Shown here: positions 1 to 9,098 of the stretch, in pieces
Layout of the letters: every line of letters starts with the position of its first letter
Position numbering within the stretch: position 1 is the first letter of the stretch
NCBI RefSeq assembly: GCF_016908555.1
Contig: NZ_JAFBEE010000010.1
Location: 45,070-109,069, forward strand
Origin: Alkaliphilus hydrothermalis
GTDB taxonomy: Bacteria > Bacillota > Clostridia > Peptostreptococcales > Natronincolaceae
DNA length: 64,000 bases
Direction: 5' to 3'
The notes under the pieces: model-generated
Seen by the model: only the letters and a program-made list of their open reading frames with translations
Told to the model about the DNA's origin: nothing
Database searches by the model: none
Translations under genes and position numbers: made by a program

Positions 1-1
1 T

Positions 2-2719
2 TATGAAAAGGCATGGCGGGAAATGACTAAAAGAATGGGATACTCCATTGACCTTGATAATCCCTACATTACCCTAGATAATAACTATATCGAATCCATC
101 TGGTGGATTTTAGACCAATTTTTCAAGCAGGATTATATCTATGAAGGACACAAAATTTTGCCTTATTGCCCACGATGTGGAACAGGTCTAGCATCCCATG
201 AAGTATCCCAAGGATATAAAGAGATTAAGTCAAATACGGTAATTGTATCAATGAAGCGGAAAGACGCTGACGAATACTTCCTAGTTTGGACCACTACTCC
301 TTGGACTTTAGCTTCAAACGTTGCCCTTGCTGTACATCCAGAAGTGGATTATGTAAAGGTTAAGCATCAGGATAAAGTCTACTATTTGGCTGAAAAGCTA
401 GCCAACAAAGTAATTGGTGAAGATTATGAAGTAATCGAAAACCTTAAAGGGAAGGACTTAGAACACATTGAGTATGAGCAATTAATGCCCTTTGTAACGC
501 CAGATAAAAAGGCCTTCTTCGTCACTTTAGCCGATTATGTTACTACTGAAGATGGTACTGGTATTGTTCACATTGCTCCAGCTTTCGGGGAGGATGACTA
601 CCAAGTAGGAAGAAAATATGATTTGCCAGTTCTTCAGCCGGTTGATGAAACAGGTAAGTACACGACGACTCCTTGGGAAGGAAAATTTGTAATGGACTGT
701 GATGTAGACATTATCAAATGGCTTCATGGAGAAGATAAATTATTCAAAAAGGAAAAAATTGACCACAACTATCCCCACTGTTGGAGATGTTCAACACCGT
801 TGTTATATTACGGAAAGCCTAGCTGGTATATTGAAGTAACAAAGATGAAGGATCAATTAATCGTCAACAACAACTCTGTAAATTGGTATCCAGATTACGT
901 TGGAGAAAAACGTTTTGGTAACTGGTTAGAGAATGTTAATGATTGGGCTTTATCAAGAAATAGATATTGGGGAACACCATTAAATATTTGGAAATGCGAA
1001 TGTGGTCACCTAACCTCTGTAGGTTCAAGAAAAGAGTTGGCAGATAGAGCATTGGAAGATATTGATGAATCAATAGAGCTCCATAGACCATATGTGGATG
1101 ATGTTCATCTAAAGTGTGAAAAATGTCAAGGCACGATGACAAGAGTTACTGAAGTAATTGACTGTTGGTTTGATAGTGGAGCAATGCCTTTTGCTCAACA
1201 TCATTATCCTTTTGAAAATACAGAAAACTTTGATGGGCTATTCCCAGCGGATTATATCTGTGAAGGGATCGACCAAACCCGTGGATGGTTCTACTCTCTA
1301 CTGGTAATCTCAACCTTCGTAAAGGGGGTAGCACCTTATAAAAATGTATTGGTAAATGACTTGATTCTCGATAAAGAAGGAAGAAAGATGTCTAAATCAA
1401 AGGGGAATACAGTAGATCCTTTTGAGTTATTCGATCAATATGGAGCAGATGTATTAAGGTGGTATTTATTACATGTGTCTCCAGCATGGACTCCAACTAA
1501 GTTTGACGTAGAAGGTCTAAAGGAAGTACAAAGCAAATTCTTCACAACAATCCAAAACGTATACACCTTCTTTACCCTATATGCAAATACTGACGGAATA
1601 GATGCAAAGAGCTTCTTTGTTCCTTATCAACAAAGACCAGAGTTGGATAGATGGGTTCTTTCAAAATACAATAGCTTAGTAGAGGCTGTTGAAGCGGACT
1701 TAGCAGTATTTGACTTAACGAAGGCTGTAAGGAAGATTCAAGAATTTGTTAATGAAGATTTATCCAATTGGTATATCAGGAGAGCTAGACGTCGATTCTG
1801 GGCTACTGAATTAACTGACGACAAAAAATCAGTGTATAATACAACCTATGAAATTTTAGTAGGGGTGGCAAAACTGGTTGCACCTTTTGCACCATTCATT
1901 TCTGACGAAATGTATCAGAACCTTACTGGAGAGCTATCAGTTCATTTAGCTGATTATCCAGTGGTTAAGCAGGAGTTAATCGATAAAGAGGTTGAAGGAA
2001 AGATGGACCTTGTAAGAAATCTAGTTGGACTAGGGAGAGCAGCTAGAGCTCAAGCTAAAATTAAAGTACGTCAGCCATTGCAAAAAATGATAATTGATGG
2101 TAAATATGAAACGCTAATCAGCGATCTAATCCCTCTAATGCAGGAAGAGTTGAATATTAAGGAAGTGGTTTTTGAGAAAAACCTTAAAAATTACATGAAC
2201 TTCAACCTTAAGCCAAACTTCAAGGTGGCGGGTTCTATACTAGGACCAAAGATCAAATCCTTGGGTAAAGTATTAGCTCAGTTGGATGCAGCGGAGGTTA
2301 CAGAAAAACTTGAGGCAGGGGAAACAATCACAGTCGAACTGGATGGCGAAATGATGGAAATCCAAAAGGATTACGTACTCATCACAATTGCTGCTAAAGA
2401 AGGTTTTACTGTAGAAACAGAAAACAATCTATTTGTTATCCTAGATACAACTCTAACCCAAAGCTTATTGGATGAAGGGTTTGCAAGGGAATTCATCTCA
2501 AAGGTACAGCAGATTAGAAAAAATAGTAATTTTGAAGTGACGGACCAAATTAAGATATTCTTTGATGGAGATGAAGAAATCAGCAAAGCTGTAGATAATT
2601 TTAAGCAGTATATTATGCAGGAAACTTTAGCTGTAACAATAGAGAAGGTTTCTGATGATAGCTATGAAAAGCAAAATCTCAATGACCATGAGACTGGTAT
2701 CAAAGTAGAGAAAATATAA
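2..2719 (+). CDS. ileS: Isoleucyl-tRNA synthetase, 5'-truncated by window edge
   Basis: Charges tRNA-Ile with isoleucine in the cytoplasm. The reading frame is open to base 2, so the N-terminus with the HIGH signature lies outside the window. About 905 codons are visible. They include the editing (CP1) region with the TTTPWTL stretch and GIVHIAPAFGEDDY, paired CxxC zinc-type motifs, and the class I signature KMSKS at bases 1385-1399. After that come the anticodon-binding domain and a C-terminal extension typical of the long clostridial/eukaryote-like IleS (about 1,030 aa). A strong hairpin terminator follows directly. Identification is secure; only the start is missing. Confidence 0.97.
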   Translation, partial: YEKAWREMTKRMGYSIDLDNPYITLDNNYIESIWWILDQFFKQDYIYEGHKILPYCPRCGTGLASHEVSQGYKEIKSNTVIVSMKRKDADEYFLVWTTTPWTLASNVALAVHPEVDYVKVKHQDKVYYLAEKLANKVIGEDYEVIENLKGKDLEHIEYEQLMPFVTPDKKAFFVTLADYVTTEDGTGIVHIAPAFGEDDYQVGRKYDLPVLQPVDETGKYTTTPWEGKFVMDCDVDIIKWLHGEDKLFKKEKIDHNYPHCWRCSTPLLYYGKPSWYIEVTKMKDQLIVNNNSVNWYPDYVGEKRFGNWLENVNDWALSRNRYWGTPLNIWKCECGHLTSVGSRKELADRALEDIDESIELHRPYVDDVHLKCEKCQGTMTRVTEVIDCWFDSGAMPFAQHHYPFENTENFDGLFPADYICEGIDQTRGWFYSLLVISTFVKGVAPYKNVLVNDLILDKEGRKMSKSKGNTVDPFELFDQYGADVLRWYLLHVSPAWTPTKFDVEGLKEVQSKFFTTIQNVYTFFTLYANTDGIDAKSFFVPYQQRPELDRWVLSKYNSLVEAVEADLAVFDLTKAVRKIQEFVNEDLSNWYIRRARRRFWATELTDDKKSVYNTTYEILVGVAKLVAPFAPFISDEMYQNLTGELSVHLADYPVVKQELIDKEVEGKMDLVRNLVGLGRAARAQAKIKVRQPLQKMIIDGKYETLISDLIPLMQEELNIKEVVFEKNLKNYMNFNLKPNFKVAGSILGPKIKSLGKVLAQLDAAEVTEKLEAGETITVELDGEMMEIQKDYVLITIAAKEGFTVETENNLFVILDTTLTQSLLDEGFAREFISKVQQIRKNSNFEVTDQIKIFFDGDEEISKAVDNFKQYIMQETLAVTIEKVSDDSYEKQNLNDHETGIKVEKI

Positions 2720-2736
2720 CTAAAAAATAACTTCAA

Positions 2737-2773
2737 AAAACTCCAATGGGAATAATTCTGTTGGAGTTTTTTT
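2737..2773 (+). terminator. Rho-independent terminator of ileS
   Basis: The stem AAAACTCCAA (2737-2746) pairs with TTGGAGTTTT (2761-2770) around a 14-nt loop and runs into a T tract, 18 bases after the ileS stop. Confidence 0.9.
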
Positions 2774-2896
2774 GTCGTTAGGTAATATACTGTTAATGGA
2801 TTATGGTTTTTTTATATATTTAAGGGTAAAAATTCAAATAAATACCTGAAAATGAAGCATAATAACATAAATCACAATATCTTTGGAGGCGATTTT

Positions 2897-4324
2897 ATGA
2901 GTTATTTGCAGGGTATGGTGTTAACTCCTCATCCACCAATTATACTTCCATCAATAGGGGGTGGTGAAGAAGAGAAGGCACAGGGTACCATTGAAGGACT
3001 AAAAAATATCGCAAAGCTGGTTAAGGAAAAATCACCACAGGTAATTATTTGTATAACTCCCCATGGTAACGTATTTCAGGATGGTATTTGCATACTTGAT
3101 GAAGAAGCTGTAGAGGGAAATTTTAAAGAATTTGGAAAATCGCATCTAACTATGAAACAGGAGATGGACGAAGAATTGATAGATACATTATTAGAGGCTT
3201 TTTTAGAAAAGGAAGTCCCAAGTCTGTTTTTAAGTAAAAAATTAGCTAAAGAATATGAAGCTGAGGTCGCCCTAGACCATGGTACAATGGTTCCTTTACA
3301 CTTTATTCGTCAAGAGTACAATGACTTTAAAATGGTACATATAACAATAGGATTGATGGATTTACTAGAACTTTATGAAATAGGAACGATTATTGCTGAT
3401 GTAGTGGAGCAGATTAGGAAGAAAACAGTAGTATTGGTAAGTGGAGATTTGTCCCATTGTCTAGTGAAGGGAGGTCCATATCCCTACAATGAGAGGGGAC
3501 AAGTGTTTGATGATCTCATCAGTAAATGTATTAAAAATGGCTGGGTTGAGGACATATTATTACTTCCAGAGGATCTTGCAGAGGCAGCGGCTGAATGTGG
3601 ATTAAGGCCCATCGCAATGGGACTAGGGGTATTCGACGGCTTTGAAGTATCTGGAAAAATATTTTCCTATGAGGGTCCTTTTGGAGTAGGATATCTAAAT
3701 GCTTATTTAGAGGCTATAGGAGAAGGCCCAAGTGTATTGAAGAAATTATTAGAGAAAAAACACACGGAATATATTAGAAATAAACGAACTGAGAGTATTC
3801 CTGTAGCATTAGCAAGAGCCACTATTGAGGATTGGGTAAAAAGAGATCACCAGTTGGATTGGGAGCTTTTTCAGGAATTGGTCCTTCAACAGGATATTGT
3901 TAGAGAATTAGAGGAAAAGAGGGCGGGAGTTTTTGTGTCTCTAGAGAAACATGGAGAACTAAGGGGGTGTATGGGGACTTATATGCCTACAAAGCAAAAC
4001 ATTGCAGATGAAATTATCAACAGTTCAATTATGGCGGCATCGGAGGACCCGCGGTTCTATTCTGTTCGAAAGGGAGAATTGGAGGATTTAGAGATAAAAG
4101 TAGATATTCTCCATGGAATGGAGGAAATTGATACTTTGGATCAATTGGATGTGAAAAAATATGGTATTTTCGTAGTGCAGGGGGATAAAAGCGGCCTTTT
4201 ACTCCCAAACCTTGATGGGATAGAGACTCCACAGCAACAGCTGGAGATTGCTATGAAAAAGGCAGAGATTTTAGAAGTAGACAACATAGAGCTATATCGT
4301 TTTGAAGTGACACGTTATCTATAA
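2897..4324 (+). CDS. Memo-like extradiol-dioxygenase domain fused to AMMECR1 domain (AmmeMemoRadiSam A/B)
   Basis: This 475-aa protein joins two domains of the AmmeMemoRadiSam family. Residues about 1-270 are a LigB/Memo-like class III extradiol dioxygenase fold, with His-containing motifs TPHPP, TPHGN, LDHGTMVPLH and GDLSH. Residues about 290-475 are an AMMECR1 domain (LRGCMGTY, EDPRF, then the VDIL and GLLLP segments). The start is ATG 2897, 8 bp after GGAGG; an upstream in-frame ATG at 2852 has no ribosome binding site. The radical-SAM partner usually completing this system is not adjacent. It stands alone between the ileS terminator and a LacI gene. The biochemical role of the family is unsettled, so no substrate is proposed. 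Confidence 0.88.
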   Translation: MSYLQGMVLTPHPPIILPSIGGGEEEKAQGTIEGLKNIAKLVKEKSPQVIICITPHGNVFQDGICILDEEAVEGNFKEFGKSHLTMKQEMDEELIDTLLEAFLEKEVPSLFLSKKLAKEYEAEVALDHGTMVPLHFIRQEYNDFKMVHITIGLMDLLELYEIGTIIADVVEQIRKKTVVLVSGDLSHCLVKGGPYPYNERGQVFDDLISKCIKNGWVEDILLLPEDLAEAAAECGLRPIAMGLGVFDGFEVSGKIFSYEGPFGVGYLNAYLEAIGEGPSVLKKLLEKKHTEYIRNKRTESIPVALARATIEDWVKRDHQLDWELFQELVLQQDIVRELEEKRAGVFVSLEKHGELRGCMGTYMPTKQNIADEIINSSIMAASEDPRFYSVRKGELEDLEIKVDILHGMEEIDTLDQLDVKKYGIFVVQGDKSGLLLPNLDGIETPQQQLEIAMKKAEILEVDNIELYRFEVTRYL

Positions 4325-4404
4325 ACTCCATCAAATAAACCATTGACTAAAGAGAGGATTTAGCATAATATCTAGTTAATAAATTAGGAAATAGGTGGGA
4401 GATT

Positions 4405-5394
4405 ATGAAGATAAATATTAAAGACGTTGCTAGAAAAGCTGGGGTGTCAATTTCAACTGTTTCTAGAGTTATTAATGAAAGTAAGGTTGTGAAGCCTGAA
4501 ACGTACAAAAAAGTAATGAAGGTTATTGAAGAATTAGGGTATAAACCCAATGCGATAGCCAGGAGTCTCAAAGTCAAAAATACAAAGACAATTGGTATTT
4601 TGATTCCTGATATTTCAAATCAGTTCTATCCAGAAGTAGTCAGGGGAATAGAGGATATTGCAAATATGTATCAATATAACATATTCCTCTGTAATACGGA
4701 CTTGGATTATGAAAAAGAAATTAAATACTTTGATGCCTTAGCAGAAAAACAGGTGGATGGTGTTATTTTTATTGGAAATATCGTATCGGAAGAGCTTTAT
4801 AAGAGATTCATCACCTATGAAATACCTGTCGTTTCAATCGGTGCAACTCCTGAGGCAATACCTTCTGTAACCATTGATTACGAAGGGGCTAGTAAAGCTA
4901 TGGTTAAATATCTTATCCAAAAAGGCCATCAGCGTATTGCTATGATTTCAGGTAATGGAAATGATCCAGTAGTTGGTATAGCCCGTTTGGAGGGGTATAA
5001 AAAGGCTCTTATGGAATCTAACATCAGTATAGTTAATGAACTAATCCTTGAGGGTGGAAGTCGTTTTAAGCATGGTTATGAGGCAGCAATAAAGCTATTA
5101 GAAATGGATGAGCCCCCTACGGCGATCTTTGTAGCAAATGATGAAATGGCCATTGGAACAATCCGTGCAGCTCTGGAAAATGGATATAGTATACCAGAGG
5201 AGCTGGCGATAGTAGGGTTCGACAATATTGATATGGCTTCAAAAATCTATCCAGCCTTAACTACGGTTGCCTAACCAATGTATGAAATGGGGGCAATTGG
5301 AATGAGGGTATTGACTAAAATTTTGAATGGAGAAGAACTTGAAATAAATAAAATTTTCCTTAATTATAGCTTGATGGAACGGGAAAGCAGTTAG
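4405..5394 (+). pseudogene. LacI-family transcriptional regulator interrupted by an in-frame TAA
   Basis: The gene starts with ATG 4405 after GGTGGGAG. Residues 1-55 are a classic LacI helix-turn-helix (IKDVARKAGVSISTVSRVIN) and hinge (KPNAIARSLK). A periplasmic-binding-protein-like sensor domain follows (IGILIPDISNQFYPEVVRGIED; FVANDEMAIG; IVGFDNIDMA). The frame hits TAA at 5272-5274 after LTTVA, exactly where the family has Gln (CAA) in TTVAQP. The same frame continues for 39 residues (PMYEMGAIGMRVL to LMERESS) to a TAG at 5392-5394. One C-to-T change explains it. The truncated 289-aa product would lack the C-terminal subdomain strand. It could be a recent mutation or a sequencing error. 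Confidence 0.85.
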
Positions 5395-5421
5395 ATGTGA
5401 AAATCAAGGGAGGATGGGGTA

Positions 5422-5787
5422 ATGGAATTAAGGGCAATTTATGAAAAGCAGGATGAAGGAATTGATGTAGATTTTAAATTAATCAATACCACTAGAGAAG
5501 CCAAAGAGATAACCTTTCCTTCAGGCCAGCAGTTTGAGATGATTATTGTAGATGATGGAGGGGAAGAGGTGTATCGATTTTCTGAAGGACGTTTTTTTAC
5601 AATGGCTATGACCTCTAAGCAGCTACAACCTGGGGAAGTGTTACACTGGAAAAATCTCTGGAAATGTATTGATAAGAATGGGAAGAAAAGAAAAGAGGGC
5701 AATTATAAAGTGATTGTAAAAATTAAAGCAATGGTGGAAGAAGTTTCGGAAGAGGAATTAACAACAGAAATAGATTTTAATTTGTAA
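5422..5787 (+). CDS. BsuPI-type intracellular proteinase inhibitor domain protein
   Basis: A 121-aa soluble protein with no signal peptide, preceded by GGGAGGATGG. The layout matches the BsuPI family (intracellular proteinase inhibitor): an early beta segment IDVDFKLINTT, then FPSGQQFEMIIVD, the V/I-Y-RFSEG segment, and a final NYKVIVKI strand. The family name comes from a Bacillus inhibitor of the major intracellular serine protease; the target here is unknown. It lies 28 bp after the LacI remnant and may be cotranscribed with it. Confidence 0.75.
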   Translation: MELRAIYEKQDEGIDVDFKLINTTREAKEITFPSGQQFEMIIVDDGGEEVYRFSEGRFFTMAMTSKQLQPGEVLHWKNLWKCIDKNGKKRKEGNYKVIVKIKAMVEEVSEEELTTEIDFNL

Positions 5788-5884
5788 TGATCTTATTTAC
5801 CTGTTCCTCTTGGGTGTGGTTGCATTTCAATTTTAGTGGGTATATAATAGTAATGTGAGATTAAGGATAGGGATGTGATATTAG

Positions 5885-6235
5885 GTGCATGTGTTATTTA
5901 TTGTTTTGAATGAGGTAGAATATCTAGATGAAATCTTAACAAAGTTCGTGGAGATTGGCATTTCGGGCGCAACTATACTGGATAGCCATGGTATGGCTTG
6001 CGAATTATGCAAATACGACCAGAAAATACCAATAATTGGTTCTTTGAGAAGCTTTCTAGATAGCTCTAGGCCTTATAACAAAACCATCTTTACTGTAGTA
6101 GAGAGGGAAGAACTGGCAGATAAAGCTATGGAAGCAGTTAATGAAATCGTACACGATGTATCAAAGCCAGGTCATGGACTAATGTTTACTGTTCCTGTAG
6201 GAAAAATATGGGGCGTACCTAAAAAAATTGAATAA
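5885..6235 (+). CDS. PII-like (GlnB-fold) regulatory protein linked to antiporter
   Basis: A 116-aa protein resembling PII signal-transduction proteins: N-terminal strand HVLFIVLNEVEYLDEILTKF, a GISGATILDSHG segment in the beta2 position, and C-terminal FTVPVGKIWG. It is compact for PII (usual 112). Its T-loop region is atypical, with CELC in place of the uridylylation tyrosine motif. GTG 5885 is the probable start; an ATG 12 bases upstream is followed at once by a stop. The next gene, 33 bp on, is a CPA2 antiporter, so it probably senses a ligand and controls that transporter rather than nitrogen metabolism. This role is inferred from context. Confidence 0.72.
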   Translation: MHVLFIVLNEVEYLDEILTKFVEIGISGATILDSHGMACELCKYDQKIPIIGSLRSFLDSSRPYNKTIFTVVEREELADKAMEAVNEIVHDVSKPGHGLMFTVPVGKIWGVPKKIE

Positions 6236-6268
6236 CAAATTGAATAACAACTAGGAGGCGTATCGAAA

Positions 6269-7471
6269 TTGGATTTACTTGTAAAAATTAGTATCGTGTT
6301 GTTAATGGGGATCTTAGGAGGAAGAATAGCAAAGGTTCTTCACCTTCCTAGTGTCACGGGGTACTTACTGGGGGGATTACTAATTGGTCCATCCTTTGCC
6401 AATGTAGTTACTGATCATGATATTCATAATTTTGAAATTATTAATGAAATAGCCTTAGCGGCTATAGCCTTTAGTATTGGCAGTGAGTTCCATATTAAAG
6501 ATTTAGCAAAGGTCGGGAGTAAAATATTTATAGTCACGCTAGTTCAGGCATTTGCAACAATTATTGCTGTGTTTTCAGTAAGTTATTTCATGTTGAATCA
6601 GTCCTTCGAACTTAGTATTTTGTTAGGAGCTATTGCTGCTGCTACTGCACCAGCCGCTACGACAATGGTGATTAAACAATATAAGGCCAATGGACCCCTT
6701 ACCCGTACTATTTTACCAGTAGTTGCTATTGATGATGCAGTTTGTGTTATGGCCTTCGGATTAGCTATGGCGGTTGTCAAGATGACAGCAGGAAGCGCAG
6801 CTGATGTATCTTTACTATCAATGTTAGCACATCCTGTTATTGAAATAATTGGTTCTCTTGCAGTGGGCTTTATCATAGGGGTATTGCTTGTGTTCCTTGG
6901 AAACAAGGCAAGCAACCAAGAGGAGCTTATTGGTATGGTACTGGCATTAATCATCGCAGGTGGTGGGTTAGCCCATACCTTCCACCTTTCTCCAATCCTG
7001 TTATGTATGATGATTGGAGCGACGATTACAAACTTAATGAGAAATCCAAGAAGAGCTTTTGATGGATTAAGCAGTTTTACTCCACCAATTTATCTGTTTT
7101 TTTTCACCTTAGCTGGGGCAGGACTTCATCTTAATGTATTAGGTAAATTAGGGTACTTAGGTGTAGGATATATAGTAGCTAGAGCAATTGGTAAAATTGC
7201 TGGTTCTGCTATAGGTGCTAAAGCTGTTGGATATCCAGATACGATTGTTAAGTATTTAGGCTTAGGGTTATTACCTCAAGCTGGGGTTGCAATAGGATTA
7301 GCTATGGTGGCTAAACAACAATTACCAGAAATGGGTGGCATGCTAAGCACTGTTGTATTAGGTGGAGTATTTGTGTATGAAATTATCGGACCTGTTTGCG
7401 CAAAGATTGCAATTCAAAAAGCCGGCGAAATGAATACTGATACGATTGATCCAGAACCTAATTATATATAA
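6269..7471 (+). CDS. CPA2-family cation:proton antiporter (first copy)
   Basis: A 400-aa polytopic membrane protein with about 11-12 hydrophobic segments. It has the Kef/NhaP-type CPA2 exchanger domain: GRIAKVLHLPSVTGYLLGGLLIGPS at the N-terminus, the AAATAPAAT segment, VVAIDDAVCV with the acidic pair expected at the ion site, and a glycine-rich C-terminus. There is no RCK/TrkA-N domain. The start is TTG 6269, 11 bp after AGGAGG. It sits directly behind the PII-like gene and upstream of a second paralogue; the pair presumably exchanges Na+ or K+ for H+. Substrate is inferred from family only. Confidence 0.88.
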   Translation: MDLLVKISIVLLMGILGGRIAKVLHLPSVTGYLLGGLLIGPSFANVVTDHDIHNFEIINEIALAAIAFSIGSEFHIKDLAKVGSKIFIVTLVQAFATIIAVFSVSYFMLNQSFELSILLGAIAAATAPAATTMVIKQYKANGPLTRTILPVVAIDDAVCVMAFGLAMAVVKMTAGSAADVSLLSMLAHPVIEIIGSLAVGFIIGVLLVFLGNKASNQEELIGMVLALIIAGGGLAHTFHLSPILLCMMIGATITNLMRNPRRAFDGLSSFTPPIYLFFFTLAGAGLHLNVLGKLGYLGVGYIVARAIGKIAGSAIGAKAVGYPDTIVKYLGLGLLPQAGVAIGLAMVAKQQLPEMGGMLSTVVLGGVFVYEIIGPVCAKIAIQKAGEMNTDTIDPEPNYI

Positions 7472-7501
7472 AGTATATTATTTCAAAAAACTTATTAAAA
7501 A

Positions 7502-7536
7502 ATTCCTAGATAGATCATATTTCTAGGAATTTTTCT
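7502..7536 (+). terminator. Terminator after first antiporter
   Basis: ATTCCTAGA (7502-7510) pairs with TCTAGGAAT (7522-7530) and is followed by TTTT, separating the first antiporter from the second. Confidence 0.85.
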
Positions 7537-7664
7537 CTTTTATTATCCGTAAATAGAATATAAGGAAGATATCATTATAGACTATTATATACAGGATGTT
7601 TAAAGGGGGCAGGTACAATGAAATACCTTAAGGGGGTAGCCCTATCAATATGGGGTGAGGACCA

Positions 7665-8825
7665 GTGAATATCGAATTGATAGCAGCAATCATCTTATTG
7701 GTGGGGCTAGTGGGGGGGAAACTAGCCAGCAAAGCACGTCTACCTTCAGTGACGGGGTATATTATTGTCGGGTTACTCATGGGTCCATCCTTCGCTAATG
7801 TCATAACTAAAGAGATGGTGTATTCGCTACAATTTGTAAACCATTTAGCATTAGGAATGTTGGCAATTGCCATAGGGGCGGAACTCCATAGAAAAGTATT
7901 CAAAAAAAATGGCAGAATTCTTTTTTTAGTATCCTTAGGGGATAATTTGGGTACATTTATTATGGTGGCACTAATAACCTTTATTTTAGGGCTTCCTCTA
8001 GCGTTTTCTTTGGTGTTGGGAGTATTGTCCATGACAGTTTCTCCTTCAGGGGTCCTATCGATTATTAAGGAATATCGTGGAAAAGGGCCTTTTGTCAGGA
8101 GCATTATGACATTAGTAGCCATCGAAAATCTAAATTGTATCATTGTTTTTGGGATTACCACTGCAATACTACAGGGGGTAACAAGCTCAGACCTACAAGG
8201 TGGCGCCTTGATATTGAACATGTTAATAGAGTTGGGTTTAGCTCTGATGATTGGGATTTTATCGGGGGGGTTTTTAGCCTTTTTAATTTGGCGAAAAACT
8301 AACGAAAATAAATTTATGGTAATGGTAATTGGTTTTATTTTCCTTAACTCGGGTATAGGAGAAATATATGGACTATCAGCAATCCTTATCAATATGACCA
8401 CAGGTGCCTTAGTGACTAATCTGGTGGAGGAAAACAATATCTTATCAAATGCCCTTGAAAAAATAGAGCTTCCCATATTTGTATTCTTCTTAACTTTAGC
8501 AGGGGCAAAATTAGATTTAGCCATACTGCCTAAGATTGGATTGGTGGGGGTAGGGTATATTGTAGGTCGATTGGGGGGCAAGTTAGCTGGTAGTTATATA
8601 TCTGCTAAGCTAACTAATATTGGCAAGAGATACAGAAGAAATTTGGGGATTGCTTTGACTCCTCAAGCAGGAATTGTTATTGGCTTGAGTATCGAAGCTG
8701 AGCAGAGACTTCCGCAATTCAACGGACTAATTACAGGGATTGTGTTGAGTGGGGTGGTTTTTTTTGAGATTGTAGGGCCTATATTGTTGAAGCAAGCCCT
8801 AAAGAATACCGGTGAAATTGATTAG
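7665..8825 (+). CDS. CPA2-family cation:proton antiporter (second copy)
   Basis: A 386-aa paralogue of the preceding antiporter (shared SVTGYIIVGLLMGPSFANV and LAGAKL-type segments, about 11 membrane spans). It starts at GTG 7665 behind GGTGAGGAC. The acidic pair of the first copy (VAIDDA) is replaced by VAIENL, so one of the two Asp residues expected in an electrogenic CPA2 site is Asn here. That suggests a different stoichiometry or ion. A terminator between the two genes indicates separate transcription. No TrkA-N regulatory domain is present. Confidence 0.85.
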   Translation: MNIELIAAIILLVGLVGGKLASKARLPSVTGYIIVGLLMGPSFANVITKEMVYSLQFVNHLALGMLAIAIGAELHRKVFKKNGRILFLVSLGDNLGTFIMVALITFILGLPLAFSLVLGVLSMTVSPSGVLSIIKEYRGKGPFVRSIMTLVAIENLNCIIVFGITTAILQGVTSSDLQGGALILNMLIELGLALMIGILSGGFLAFLIWRKTNENKFMVMVIGFIFLNSGIGEIYGLSAILINMTTGALVTNLVEENNILSNALEKIELPIFVFFLTLAGAKLDLAILPKIGLVGVGYIVGRLGGKLAGSYISAKLTNIGKRYRRNLGIALTPQAGIVIGLSIEAEQRLPQFNGLITGIVLSGVVFFEIVGPILLKQALKNTGEID

Positions 8826-8881
8826 AATGGTATTCAAATGACGATACTGGAAAAATAAGCTGATTAAAAGGCACCAATATG

Positions 8882-8910
8882 TTGACAATAATAGTGAAAT
8901 TAGATAGTAT
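8882..8910 (+). promoter_or_regulatory. Possible sigma-A promoter upstream of tig
   Basis: TTGACA (8882-8887) is 17 bp from TAGTAT (8905-8910). A terminator hairpin lies only about 35 bp downstream, so this would give a short RNA or require attenuation; the real tig promoter may be later. Confidence 0.4.
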
Positions 8911-8942
8911 TAATATGATAAGCCATTCATTATGTTTGCTTG

Positions 8943-8972
8943 ACATCCACTGAAGCATATGGATGTTTTTTA
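8943..8972 (+). terminator. Terminator between antiporter 2 and tig
   Basis: ACATCCA (8943-8949) pairs with TGGATGT (8960-8966), followed by a T tract. Confidence 0.75.
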
Positions 8973-9098
8973 ATATATACACTGGGAATTACATTACATA
9001 AATATAATATGAACAAATGAGCTTATTCAAAATATGATAACTAGTTTACAGTTAAACAAGAAACTAATAAATGGTAAACAAAATAGAGGAGGATACAA

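Noticed and set aside
5272..5274. TAA in the LacI gene as a recoded codon
   Set aside because: Bacterial selenocysteine uses TGA only, and no hairpin follows. A nonsense change or sequence error is simpler.
7628..8581. 317-codon minus-strand frame opposite the second antiporter
   Set aside because: No ribosome binding site and no family features. The plus-strand frame clearly encodes a CPA2 antiporter; the antisense frame is a composition shadow.
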